DNA of 14,651 bases from Clostridia bacterium (GCA_017458865.1 JAFSZW010000526.1:1-14651); one strand, 5' to 3'; counted from the stretch's first letter, positions 1-7,440 are shown. Program-made: numbers and translations. Notes: generated by a model from the letters alone, not told the origin.

Positions 1-431
1 AGCAGCGTATAGTCGTGATAGAGGGCGTCGTTCATGGGGCCGATGATGGCCATGGCCCCGATGCAGATTGTCAGGGAGGCGGTGACAAAGCCATCAATGA
101 AATGGGTATCTTTCTCATTGTGCGAGCGGACCTTGAGCCATGCGCCAAACTGCTCGGTTCTCGCCTCTATGTCAATCATCTCACCAATCAGTCCGCCGAG
201 AACGAGCGACAGGATGATGGTGAGGTTTCCGCCAGTGGTCAGTATACCGCTGTCCGTGACAGAGAGCATTTTTGAGAGTGTGCCGCCGGCGCCGAGGAAG
301 ACTGTGGAAAGGCCGCACGCGGTTGTCATTGCATCGCGGTAACGGTCGCTCAGGATACGGCCAAAAATCAGGCCAAGAATGCCGCCAATGACGACCATGG
401 CGGAGTTGATTATTGTACCAAGTCCAGTCAA
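1..431 (-). CDS. DUF554 family integral membrane protein (3' end cut by window)
   Basis: Reading leftwards from 431, the first 143 codons match the DUF554 (YdfK/YqgA-like) family of small polytopic membrane proteins of unknown function. Visible family features are a hydrophobic N-terminus opening TGLGTIINS, a glycine-rich second helix (VVIGGILGLIFG), and the segment ILSLVLGGLIGEMIDIE near residues 72-88. The family is usually about 220-240 residues, so roughly a third is missing beyond base 1. The start is a TTG at 431-429: a GGAGG box at 445-441 lies 9 nt upstream, whereas the nearby ATG at 438 is out of frame and only 2-3 nt from the box. The TTG overlaps the TGA stop of the upstream phosphoesterase gene (TTGA), which suggests translational coupling in one operon. 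The family assignment rests on sequence resemblance; the cellular role is unknown. Confidence 0.85.
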   Translation of the reverse strand, partial: MTGLGTIINSAMVVIGGILGLIFGRILSDRYRDAMTTACGLSTVFLGAGGTLSKMLSVTDSGILTTGGNLTIILSLVLGGLIGEMIDIEARTEQFGAWLKVRSHNEKDTHFIDGFVTASLTICIGAMAIIGPMNDALYHDYTL

Positions 432-1690
432 TTTGCATTGCCTCCAAATGTGTATTGGAATGTGGTGAAATTTCTCGAAAGATCCGGCTCAATGCTCTTC
501 AGATAGAGCGCCCAGAATCCAGGCTCCTGAGTGAGTTCCAGGAAAACCGGGTCTGAGGCGGTAAAACCGGTCAGGTTTCCGCGAAAATAAGCGGCGTTGA
601 GATTTGCCAGGTAGATGAGCCGGCTCTGCAGGGATGCCTGGGTGTCATCAGCCGCGGAAAGTGATTTGCGCAGGGTTGTGGCAGTGAAAAACGCCAGGGC
701 ATACCGGGCAAAGTCATTGAGCTCGGGATCGTCTATGCCATGTCGGGCCGCCCAGCTGCTCACATCAATGACCTCGGTATGGTATTCCATTCCGTCCTGA
801 GACAGCGACACAAGGCCATACTGGCAGGGTGCGACGGCTGCGGAGGATACGACAATTTCCGGCAGGCCGGATTTCGTGACGCTGATGTGCTGGATGTGCA
901 TATGCCCGGAGATGTTGCAGAGTACGGGACCGGCAGCATAGAGGGCAGCCAGCTTTTCCGCACCGGTCATCTGAAAGCCGGCAGTGAACATGGCGTTGTG
1001 AGTGAGCAGTGTCTGGTGACTTATGGCAACGACGCGCCGGCCGTCTGACTGTGCTGCCTCAAGCTGTGCCCTGATCCAGTCGAGGGTGGCGTCTGTCAGA
1101 ACGCCGATGTTGTTTTCCGTATTTGTATCAACCATAAGAAGACGGATATCCGGCGTGAGGTCGAGCACATAGGAAAGGGATGCGGGATCGCACGCGGAGG
1201 CCTGGTCATAGCCAAATGCTGACCAGATATCTCTGAAAAGGGCAGATGTGGCGGACGGAACCCGCTCAAAGGCGTCGCCGGCAAAGCGGGCAGCATTGGT
1301 GTTGTAGACGTCATGATTGCCGGGAATGACAAAGACGGGAATACCGGCATCCGTGAGGCGGCGAAGCTTTTCAGCCAGTGCGAGATGGCTTTGAACGGCG
1401 CCGTTGAAGGTCAGATCTCCCTGGAGGATCACGGCATCTGCCGGGTCTGCCAGCACCTGCTCAATAAAGGCATCTGTGATCTCATTGATATACCGGGTCA
1501 CTTTTCCGTCGCCGTTTTCAAGAAGCTGCATGAACAGGCTGCCGTTGTCCGTGAGTTCGGGCGCAATGAAGTGCAGATCGGACAGAAAGGCGAGCCGCAG
1601 CGGCGGTGTCTCGCTTTCGGATGATGCAACTGCGGTATGGACGGGAAGGGTCAGCAGGAACGCGATGAGAAGGGCAAAAACGTACTGCAT
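428..1690 (-). CDS. secreted calcineurin-like metallophosphoesterase
   Basis: The 420-residue product has an N-terminal signal peptide (hydrophobic residues about 4-20, likely cleavage near AVASS), so it should act outside the membrane. The metal-binding blocks of the calcineurin-like phosphoesterase family appear in order: D38-x-H40 (SDLHF), G91-D92 (QGDLTF), G124-N-H-D (PGNHDVYN), H225 (ISHQT) and G262-H-M-H (SGHMHIQH). These residues hold a binuclear metal centre that cleaves phosphomono- or phosphodiesters; the substrate cannot be read from sequence. The closest general resemblance is to CpdA/3',5'-cyclic-nucleotide phosphodiesterase-like enzymes. About 120 residues after the catalytic core carry no motif I recognise, and there is no sortase signal. 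The start ATG follows a GAGGA box by 7 nt. The gene has its own promoter at 1784-1812 and overlaps the downstream DUF554 gene. Confidence 0.88.
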   Translation of the reverse strand: MQYVFALLIAFLLTLPVHTAVASSESETPPLRLAFLSDLHFIAPELTDNGSLFMQLLENGDGKVTRYINEITDAFIEQVLADPADAVILQGDLTFNGAVQSHLALAEKLRRLTDAGIPVFVIPGNHDVYNTNAARFAGDAFERVPSATSALFRDIWSAFGYDQASACDPASLSYVLDLTPDIRLLMVDTNTENNIGVLTDATLDWIRAQLEAAQSDGRRVVAISHQTLLTHNAMFTAGFQMTGAEKLAALYAAGPVLCNISGHMHIQHISVTKSGLPEIVVSSAAVAPCQYGLVSLSQDGMEYHTEVIDVSSWAARHGIDDPELNDFARYALAFFTATTLRKSLSAADDTQASLQSRLIYLANLNAAYFRGNLTGFTASDPVFLELTQEPGFWALYLKSIEPDLSRNFTTFQYTFGGNAN

Positions 1691-1748
1691 AGTAGTTCCT
1701 CAATCATGGGCGGCGGAGGAAATGAGATGGTGCAAAGCATGGATATGT

Positions 1749-1772
1749 GCCTGCAGAAATGCTGCTGCAGGC
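1749..1772 (-). other. hairpin in the 5' untranslated region of the phosphoesterase gene
   Basis: A perfect 8-bp inverted repeat (GCCTGCAG / CTGCAGGC, loop of 8 nt) lies between the predicted transcription start near 1777 and the start codon at 1690. It sits close to the predicted 5' end of the mRNA, where it could stabilise the message or be a protein site. Only the pairing is seen; the function is a guess. Confidence 0.45.
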
Positions 1773-1783
1773 TGCTTTCTGAG

Positions 1784-1812
1784 ATTATACCGACTTTGCG
1801 GACATCTGACAA
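1784..1812 (-). promoter_or_regulatory. sigma-A promoter for the phosphoesterase-DUF554 operon
   Basis: On the minus strand TTGTCA (1812-1807), a 17-nt spacer and a perfect TATAAT (1789-1784) form a near-consensus housekeeping promoter. Transcription would start near 1777, leaving a leader of about 87 nt. The -35 box is five bases away from the -35 box of the opposing promoter. Confidence 0.8.
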
Positions 1813-1817
1813 GCCGA

Positions 1818-1846
1818 TTGACAAAAGAGGAGATCAATGCGATAAT
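1818..1846 (+). promoter_or_regulatory. sigma-A promoter for the O-antigen-ligase-like gene
   Basis: TTGACA (1818-1823), a 17-nt spacer and GATAAT (1841-1846) give 11 of 12 consensus bases. Transcription would start near 1853, about 100 nt before the start codon at 1954. The stretch between (1854-1953) shows no gene; it carries the GGAG ribosome binding site at 1941-1944. Confidence 0.8.
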
Positions 1847-1953
1847 TTAAGCAGATGATTCGCCTGTTCTCGGGCAGTTTCTGCCATTATTCCTGCCAGC
1901 TCCGGACGGATGCTGACGGGGAGGATTAAGGGGTATCATCGGAGTATTATCAG

Positions 1954-3549
1954 ATGGGAGTCTGGCAGTGTATGGAGAGCAGTCAAATTGCAAATGAGTC
2001 CATGTTTGTTCGGGTTCGGAATGCTTTGCCCGCCATTGTTGCGGCCCTGACAGCTGTATTCCTGCTCAGCGGGATACCGCTTTATTTTCATGATGGCTTT
2101 TTTGACATCAACCGGGCAAAGGTATCTCTTCTGATCATGGCGGCTCCCTATATGGCGATTGCGATGGGACTGAGCCTGATTTGCATGCCCCGGAAAAGCG
2201 AAGTGTTTGCGGGCTTCCCGTGGCTTATGCTCCTCCCGTTTCTGCTGTTTGTCGTATCGTGCATCATCTCCTGTGCGTTACGCGGGTTTGAGGAGGCGGT
2301 CCTGACCGGAAACGAGGGCAGATATGGCGGCCTCTACTTCATCCTGGCGCTCGCCACTGCCTTTTTTACCATTGCACTGGGACGCGGCAGCGGGATTGGG
2401 CCTGTGATCTGCTTTGTGATCAGCAGTACAGCAATTGCAGTGCTCGGGTGTGCAAACGCACTGGGCGTGGATCCTCTCAAATTCTATGAGAACATGTATG
2501 AAAATCAGCTCACCATGTTCATGTCGACGATAGGGCACTTTGACTTCTATGGAACGTTCCTGCTGATGCCTGCTGCTGTTGCGTACGGGATCAGTGTCAA
2601 GGGAAAGCACTTCCTGGGACGGGTGATCGCCTTCATCTGCGCGGCAGCCATGACTGTCGGCGCGTATGCAGCAAGGACGGACAGCGTTTGGATCTGCATG
2701 GGAATGCTCGGGTTTGCGCTGTTCTTCTTTTCCGGTGAGGACTGGCGCTATATGTGCAGGGCGCTGTTCATGATCGGTATTATGACGGTGCTGCTGCCGA
2801 CATCTGTCTATTTCCTTCGAACCTACACAAGCCATAAGCTGGACTTTTCCGGCATCTATGAGGCTGTGACGGTTCAGAAGGGCGTTGAGACAGCGGTTGT
2901 TTTCTTTATCCCGGCGTTCATCTGTTTCATGGTAAACCGCCATGATATTCCGGCACCGGGGTATAAGCGCCTTGCCATGATCGGCCTCATCGTATTCCTG
3001 GTGCTGGCAATCCTCCTGACCTGCGTCGTGGTATACTCGACGGGAACGGATTCGGATACGGCACTCTTTGGACTGGCGCCGACATTCCGAATAAATGACA
3101 GATTTGGCTCAAGACGCGGATATATCTGGATCCGGGCGATGCGTGCCTTTAATGCCTCTCCTGTCCAGACGAAAATCTTTGGACAGGGACTGGAGCTGAC
3201 CAAACGGGCAACCCGGCCGTTTATTGAAAAAGCGGAGGAGGAGCAGCTGAGCGGCGGGACGTACAACGACACACACTGTCAGCCCCTGCAGATTCTGCTG
3301 ACCTGCGGCATTCTCGGCACGGTGGCCTTCCTGCTGCATTATCTCTTCGTCATGCTGTCTCTCAGACGCTATGCCGAGGAAGATCCTCTTCTGAGCGGAA
3401 TTGCGGTGGCAATGTTTGTCTACCTTGGCATCATGCTGATCAATGTGACGCAGCCAATCCTCTTGGTGGCCTATTTCGGACTCGGTGCAGTGGCCATTGC
3501 ACGCATTAGCCGGAAAAGGAACGGAGAATTATCTGAGTCGTTGTTTTAA
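1954..3549 (+). CDS. O-antigen ligase / Wzy-like polytopic membrane protein
   Basis: The 531-residue product has about ten to twelve hydrophobic segments and the layout of the O-antigen ligase/polymerase (Wzy_C) superfamily. Resemblances are GNEGRYGGL (119-127), STIGHFDFYG (191-200), an arginine in RTDS (241), and a large C-terminal extracellular loop (about 363-445) with RFGSRRGYIW and NDTHCQPLQ before GILGTVAFL. The last matches the family's usual H-x-x-x-L-Q block. Members ligate or polymerise lipid-linked glycans on the outer face of the cytoplasmic membrane. In a monoderm the likely product is a surface polysaccharide or a glycosylated protein, but no glycosyltransferase lies nearby to say which. 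Start ATG 1954 is 9 nt after GGAG; ATG 1972 is a possible alternative. The gene is monocistronic, with its own promoter and terminator. Confidence 0.8.
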   Translation: MGVWQCMESSQIANESMFVRVRNALPAIVAALTAVFLLSGIPLYFHDGFFDINRAKVSLLIMAAPYMAIAMGLSLICMPRKSEVFAGFPWLMLLPFLLFVVSCIISCALRGFEEAVLTGNEGRYGGLYFILALATAFFTIALGRGSGIGPVICFVISSTAIAVLGCANALGVDPLKFYENMYENQLTMFMSTIGHFDFYGTFLLMPAAVAYGISVKGKHFLGRVIAFICAAAMTVGAYAARTDSVWICMGMLGFALFFFSGEDWRYMCRALFMIGIMTVLLPTSVYFLRTYTSHKLDFSGIYEAVTVQKGVETAVVFFIPAFICFMVNRHDIPAPGYKRLAMIGLIVFLVLAILLTCVVVYSTGTDSDTALFGLAPTFRINDRFGSRRGYIWIRAMRAFNASPVQTKIFGQGLELTKRATRPFIEKAEEEQLSGGTYNDTHCQPLQILLTCGILGTVAFLLHYLFVMLSLRRYAEEDPLLSGIAVAMFVYLGIMLINVTQPILLVAYFGLGAVAIARISRKRNGELSESLF

Positions 3550-3564
3550 AAGTACATAATGACA

Positions 3565-3590
3565 GGCCCGCCGTAAACGGCGGGCCTTTT
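3565..3590 (+). terminator. rho-independent terminator, possibly bidirectional
   Basis: A perfect 9-bp GC-rich stem (GGCCCGCCG / CGGCGGGCC) with a TAAA loop is followed by TTTT on the plus strand, 15 nt after the ligase-like stop codon. The convergent trpZ gene ends at 3600. On the minus strand the same hairpin is preceded by AAAA but followed by few T residues, so it may stop that transcript only partly. Confidence 0.9.
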
Positions 3591-3599
3591 ACATACGGT

Positions 3600-4370
3600 T
3601 CAGTTTCCACACTCAATGGAGATCTCGTTGAATTTGGACAGCAGATCCTCGACCCTGATATTCTTTCGCGCTTCGCCGCTCAGATCAAGTTCACAGTGCC
3701 CCTGATGCATCATGATCAGGCGGTCTCCGTATTCAACAGCATACCTGAGGTTATGGGTGACCATAATGGTGGTCAGATTCTTCTCCTTTACGATGCGGCC
3801 GGTGAGCTGCATGATGATTTCAGCTGTCTTTGGATCAAGCGCAGCGGTATGTTCATCCAGAATGAGGAATTCAATGGGGGTCATGGTGGTCATCACCATG
3901 GCAAGTGCCTGACGCTGTCCGCCGGACAGGTTGCCGACCTTGATGCCCATTTTGTCCTCAAGTCCCAGACCCAGCTCGGCCAGCATGTCCTGGTAGTGGT
4001 TCATCTTCTTTTTGTTGACGCAGCGGTGAAGGTCAAAGGGCTTGCCCTTGTTGTCAGCCATGGACATGTTTTCAAGGATCGTCATGGACGGGCATGTGCC
4101 CTTCGAGGGATCCTGGAAAACGCGCCCAATGATTCTGTGACGCTTGTATTCCGGCAACATGGTAACATTCTTTCCGCCGATTTTGACGGTCCCGTCATCA
4201 ATGGGAATGGAGCCGCAGATGATATTCAGCAGGCTCGTTTTGCCGGATCCGTTGGAACCGACGACACAGAGAAACTGGTGATCCGGTATGGTCAGAGAAA
4301 AGTCTTCAAACAGGCAGTTTTCACTGACTCTGCCCCGATAGATCTTGAGGATGTTTATGAGTTCAAGCAT
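3600..4370 (-). CDS. trpZ: tryptophan ABC importer, ATP-binding subunit
   Basis: This 256-residue ABC ATPase has all catalytic motifs: Walker A GSNGSGKTS (38-46), the Q-loop glutamine near 86 (RVFQDP), signature LSGGQ (148-152), Walker B LILDE (169-173) with the D-loop ALDP, and the switch histidine H206 (VTHN). It powers import through the preceding permease. The start ATG overlaps the last codons of the permease gene by 8 bp, so the two are coupled. This ATPase type belongs with PF04392-type binding proteins and LivH-like permeases. The tryptophan assignment comes from the T-box at the head of the operon, not from this protein. The symbol follows the TrpXYZ naming used for such Bacillota operons. 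Confidence 0.85.
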   Translation of the reverse strand: MLELINILKIYRGRVSENCLFEDFSLTIPDHQFLCVVGSNGSGKTSLLNIICGSIPIDDGTVKIGGKNVTMLPEYKRHRIIGRVFQDPSKGTCPSMTILENMSMADNKGKPFDLHRCVNKKKMNHYQDMLAELGLGLEDKMGIKVGNLSGGQRQALAMVMTTMTPIEFLILDEHTAALDPKTAEIIMQLTGRIVKEKNLTTIMVTHNLRYAVEYGDRLIMMHQGHCELDLSGEARKNIRVEDLLSKFNEISIECGN

Positions 4371-5241
4371 GGGTTTTCACCTTCCTGTTCTTTCCGCCGA
4401 CCACGATGATGATGAGCAGCAGGACTGCTGTAATGAGCTTGAGATCGAAGGGTGAAAGGCCCAGGGAAAGTGCCAGGGCAACGCAGCCTTTGTAGAGGAC
4501 GGACCCGACAATGACGGCAGTGGTGGCACGGAGATGCCGCAGGCCACGCATGAGCTGCATACCGAGGATGACGGAGGCTACGGCCAGAACCAGCGTGCCT
4601 GTACCCATGGAAATGTCAAAATACCGCTGGTACTGGCACATGACAGAACCGGAAAGGGCAACCAGTGAGTTTGCAATGGCAAGGCCCAGAATCTTGACTT
4701 TGCCGCTGTCCTCGGCGAGCGAGGCAACGAGTGTCGGGTTATCGCCGGTTGCCTTGAGCAGAAATCCGGAACGGGTTGCAAGGTAAAGATCCATGAGAAA
4801 CTTGCAAAAGAGCGCGAGAAGGAACAGGAGCACGACAGGGAAATAGGTCTGCATGCCGGCCGGCAGGCCTGTGACAAACGTGTTTTTGAACATGGTGTCA
4901 AAGCTGAACAGAGGCACATTGGCCCTGCCGGCGATGTGCAGGTTGATGGAGTACAGGCCGGTCATGACGATGATGCCGGACAGCAGGTCGCGCACATGGA
5001 GTTTAACGTGGATAAGCCCCGTGATGGTTCCGGCGACTGCGCCGCAGACCATGGCAGCCGGCAGCGTGAGCCAGGGATGGACGCCGTTTGAGATCATGAT
5101 GGCCGTAACGGCGGCGCCCATTGGAAACGTAGCATCCACGGACATGTCCGGGAAATCCAGTATGCGGAAAGTAATGTAGACGCCAAGTGCCAAGATGGCG
5201 TAGATGAATCCCTGCTCCAGTACGCCTATTACCTGAGCCAT
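4363..5241 (-). CDS. trpY: tryptophan ABC importer, permease subunit
   Basis: The 292-residue, strongly hydrophobic product has about eight membrane segments and resembles the LivH/BPD_transp_2 type of ABC permeases. The stretch FPDMSVDATFPMGAAV near residues 30-45 is typical of the subset that works with ABC_sub_bind proteins. It should form the membrane channel with the ATPase encoded next. Start ATG 5241 follows GGAGG by 9 nt. It lies 91 nt after trpX, with a hairpin between them, and overlaps trpZ by 8 bp. Substrate specificity is inferred from the operon's tRNA-Trp leader. Confidence 0.85.
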   Translation of the reverse strand: MAQVIGVLEQGFIYAILALGVYITFRILDFPDMSVDATFPMGAAVTAIMISNGVHPWLTLPAAMVCGAVAGTITGLIHVKLHVRDLLSGIIVMTGLYSINLHIAGRANVPLFSFDTMFKNTFVTGLPAGMQTYFPVVLLFLLALFCKFLMDLYLATRSGFLLKATGDNPTLVASLAEDSGKVKILGLAIANSLVALSGSVMCQYQRYFDISMGTGTLVLAVASVILGMQLMRGLRHLRATTAVIVGSVLYKGCVALALSLGLSPFDLKLITAVLLLIIIVVGGKNRKVKTHA

Positions 5242-5286
5242 GAAGCTGTTCCTCCAGTATGATGATTGTTAATGAAAAACGGGTAA

Positions 5287-5310
5287 AACAGGGGCATTGC
5301 TGCCCCTGTT
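5287..5310 (-). terminator. intercistronic hairpin between trpX and trpY
   Basis: A perfect 10-bp stem (AACAGGGGCA / TGCCCCTGTT in transcript sense) is closed by a GCAA (GNRA) tetraloop. It begins about 22 nt after the trpX stop and is followed by short, interrupted U runs. The interrupted U tract and the translated genes beyond suggest partial termination or protection of the trpX mRNA 3' end, which would raise the binding protein over the membrane subunits. It is seen as structure; the effect is inferred. Confidence 0.65.
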
Positions 5311-5332
5311 CCTGTGATCCTGCAAATGCGGG

Positions 5333-6295
5333 TTATTCGACGCTGTTTGCACGGGCGGCCAGATCGCCGTCGAGCGTGATGCCAAACGCGTCAAGCACAG
5401 CCTGATTGATGTAGAGGCTGGGTTCCGTGATGATCTCATAGGGGATAGCGTCTGCAGTGGTCTCGCCCTTCAGCACCTTTGCAGCCATGATGCCGCACTG
5501 CTTGCCGAGCTGGATGTAGTCAAGGCCTTCCGCAGCAATGCAGCCGCTCTTGACCTGCTCGATTTCGGAACCGAAGACCGGCTTGCCGGCAGCATTGGCC
5601 TTATCCAGCACAAGCGCCAGGGCCTGGACAACCGTGTTGTCCGTGAGGTTGCTCAGGCAGTCAACCTTGGGGAGCAGCGCGTCAAGCGCAAGCGGGATGT
5701 CAGCGGAGGTGGTGATGCCCATCTCAGCAATAGTGAATCCGTAATCGCCGGCCAGAGACTTGTAGGTCTCGATGGTCGAAACGGAGTTGGTCTCGGAGGT
5801 GGTGTAGAGGATGCCGATGGTCTTGGCGTCCGGCATCATGGCGCGGATGGTGGCCAGCTGAGCGGCGACCGGCAGGGCGTCCGATACACCGGTTACGTTG
5901 CCGGCATTGGTGCCATCTGCGTTCACAAAACCGCTGGCAATGGGATCCGAAACGGCGTTGAAGATGACCGGGATCTTTCCATCTGCAGCGTTGTAGCAGG
6001 CCTGTGCCATGGGGGTGGCAATGCCGACCATGAGGTCAACGGGCTTTGCGGCAAACTGAGCGGCAATCTGCTGTGCAATGCCCATATCCGCCTGGGCATT
6101 CTCGTACATAACGGTCAGGTTCTGTCCCTCGACGATGCCCTCTGAGGCGAGGCCGTCAATGAATCCGGTACGGCAGTTATCAAGGGAGCCGTGCTCGGCG
6201 AACTGGCCGATGCCGACGGTATAGGAATCCGCCAGTGCGATGGTGACAAAGAGAACAAGTGCGAGTGCAGCGATGACAGTGATAAAGCGTTTCAT
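5333..6295 (-). CDS. trpX: tryptophan ABC importer, substrate-binding protein
   Basis: The 320-residue product is an ABC_sub_bind (PF04392) periplasmic-binding-fold protein. It has the family's opening VGIGQFAEHGSLDN (about 27-40), VGIATPMAQ, and FNAVSDPIASG. It captures the ligand outside the cell and delivers it to TrpY. A signal peptide covers residues 1-22 (cleavage near ALA-DS) but there is no lipobox cysteine, unusual for a monoderm binding protein. The start is the ATG at 6295: AGGAGG lies 7 nt upstream. An in-frame extension to 6421 would place 42 extra codons inside the T-box antiterminator and terminator and is rejected. The gene heads the operon under control of the T-box leader. 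Confidence 0.88.
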   Translation of the reverse strand: MKRFITVIAALALVLFVTIALADSYTVGIGQFAEHGSLDNCRTGFIDGLASEGIVEGQNLTVMYENAQADMGIAQQIAAQFAAKPVDLMVGIATPMAQACYNAADGKIPVIFNAVSDPIASGFVNADGTNAGNVTGVSDALPVAAQLATIRAMMPDAKTIGILYTTSETNSVSTIETYKSLAGDYGFTIAEMGITTSADIPLALDALLPKVDCLSNLTDNTVVQALALVLDKANAAGKPVFGSEIEQVKSGCIAAEGLDYIQLGKQCGIMAAKVLKGETTADAIPYEIITEPSLYINQAVLDAFGITLDGDLAARANSVE

Positions 6296-6362
6296 GGGTA
6301 TACCTCCTGAAATAAATAAATTGGGGGGGAAGTATACGGGTAAGCGTTGGATGGGAGAAAAG

Positions 6363-6398
6363 AAAAACGCCCCACGTTCTGATTCAGAACATGAGGCG
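6363..6398 (-). terminator. T-box attenuator terminator
   Basis: A 14-bp stem (two G-U pairs, 3-nt AAT loop) between 6398 and 6368 is followed in transcript direction by TTTTTC and further T residues. Its 5' arm uses the same bases (CCG, CTCAT) that form the 3' arm of the antiterminator, so the two folds exclude each other. Confidence 0.93.
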
Positions 6399-6631
6399 GA
6401 AAAATCTTTCCGTGGTGCCACTCATATTGGCCGAAGCCCGCTTATCCCGTACTGACATACGGTGCAGCCTGATAACGGGTCTGCGTCCCGTCCCTGTCTA
6501 ATAAGGCAATGCCCGTTGACAGAGCCCTCAGGAAGCCCATTCAACAATCTCCCGGTACCGCATTTCCAGCATCAGCGGCTCTCTAAAACAGGGGCTGAAT
6601 TGTCTACTCCTCTTCCTTCAGCGGTTTAACT
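6363..6631 (-). promoter_or_regulatory. T-box leader (tRNA-Trp riboswitch) controlling trpXYZ
   Basis: Read on the minus strand, this leader carries the T-box core GTGGCACCACGG (near 6421-6410). Stem I base can form from AGCCC (6596-6592) and GGGCT (6527-6523), with AGAGAG on the 5' side of the specifier loop. The 3' side reads GAA-TGG; the specifier TGG (6539-6537) is the tryptophan codon. The antiterminator pairs ATGAG (6425-6421) with CTCAT (6395-6391) and CGGAA (6412-6408) with TTCCG (6401-6397), leaving the bulge UGGCACCA. UGGC fits a tRNA ending GCCA, as expected for tRNA-Trp with discriminator G. An upstream helix (CCCGTTATC / GATAAGCGGG) with inner CCGTA/TACGG sits where stem III is expected. 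Uncharged tRNA-Trp should stabilise the antiterminator and switch the transporter on. Confidence 0.92.
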
Positions 6632-6637
6632 GGCGTA

Positions 6638-6666
6638 ACTTTATCATGACGGCAACGCTTTGTCAA
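6638..6666 (-). promoter_or_regulatory. sigma-A promoter of the trpXYZ operon
   Basis: On the minus strand a perfect TTGACA (6666-6661), a 17-nt spacer and TAAAGT (6643-6638) preceded by TG-A form an extended -10 promoter. Transcription would begin near 6631, immediately before the T-box stem I. Confidence 0.75.
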
Positions 6667-6711
6667 TAGGCAATTTTGAAAAATTCGATCCAGCAGATGA
6701 AAGCCCGAAGA

Positions 6712-6744
6712 TGAAAGGACAGCCCGCGCGTATCGGGGCTGTCC
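6712..6744 (-). terminator. terminator after the CHAP hydrolase gene
   Basis: A perfect 9-bp stem (GGACAGCCC / GGGCTGTCC, 10-nt loop) is followed in transcript direction by TTTCAT, about 40 nt after the stop codon. A smaller hairpin, GGCGG/CCGCC at 6764-6778, lies just upstream. The weak T tract makes this a moderate terminator. It also separates the gene from the trpX promoter at 6666. Confidence 0.7.
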
Positions 6745-6786
6745 CTGTGTCTCAAATTGTTCAGGCGGCAATACCGCCGGGCACTA

Positions 6787-7440
6787 TCAGTCAAACAGGT
6801 ACTCGTCTTCCTCCGGCGTCTGGCTCTCCAGGATAATCTCCACGATATCCGTTGACGGCTGGATGTCCTCAACCACTTTGATCCCGCCGGCTTTCATCGG
6901 ATTCCAGATGCTGATGTATGAGCAGAGTACCGGATCGTCGCGGAAATAGACTTTACGGACAACCTTGCCATCCACATTCCCCTCAATGGTATAGATGATC
7001 GTATCGTTGACATCTTCCACAATGCCGCAGTGATTGATCAGTTTCTCCCGGATTGCATAAGGATCCTCACTGGTCCTGAAGAAGATGTCGCCCTTCTCGG
7101 GGGCGTGCTTGGCTGCTGTCAGATATGCGTTGTAGTCCTTCCCAAGCTGGATCAGCTGGTTGATGCTGCCGGCCTTCAGATTGAGCGGAATATTTGCGTG
7201 TTTTGCGCAATAGGAAACAAAACATACGCACCATTCCATGTAGTCGTATCCGTACCAGTGGCCATACTTTGTGTAGCCGTGAGTGGTAAACCCTTCCTTC
7301 TTGACATTCGTCCGGCTCTCCTCGTAGCCGATCTCAGACTGAGCAACGGCGACGATGTCTTCCTCCCAGTTGCCGGTAAGGGCAAGGGAGGGTGAGGCGA
7401 ACAACAGGAAGGCGAGGAAAAACAAAATGATTTTTTTCAT
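6787..7440 (-). CDS. secreted CHAP-domain peptidoglycan hydrolase
   Basis: The 217-residue product opens with a signal peptide (MKKIILFFLAFLLFASPSLA, residues 1-20). A CHAP-type cysteine peptidase/amidase domain follows, recognised from VAQSEIGYEES, YGYDYMEWCVCFVSYCA with catalytic Cys71 next to W70, then KGDIFF, His137 (NHCGIV) and EGN (153-155) completing the triad. Such enzymes cut peptide or amide bonds of peptidoglycan. After the domain comes an acidic tail (about residues 180-217) without cell-wall-binding repeats, so how it is held at the wall is not evident. The upstream ribosome binding site is weak (AAGTGA about 8 nt before ATG), and a long structured leader precedes it, so translation or transcription may be controlled there. 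The bond specificity is not determinable. Confidence 0.82.
   Translation of the reverse strand: MKKIILFFLAFLLFASPSLALTGNWEEDIVAVAQSEIGYEESRTNVKKEGFTTHGYTKYGHWYGYDYMEWCVCFVSYCAKHANIPLNLKAGSINQLIQLGKDYNAYLTAAKHAPEKGDIFFRTSEDPYAIREKLINHCGIVEDVNDTIIYTIEGNVDGKVVRKVYFRDDPVLCSYISIWNPMKAGGIKVVEDIQPSTDIVEIILESQTPEEDEYLFD

Noticed and set aside
6296..6421. N-terminal extension of the trpX frame
   Set aside because: The extra 42 codons overlie the T-box antiterminator and terminator and place the signal peptide internally; the AGGAGG-preceded ATG at 6295 is the start.
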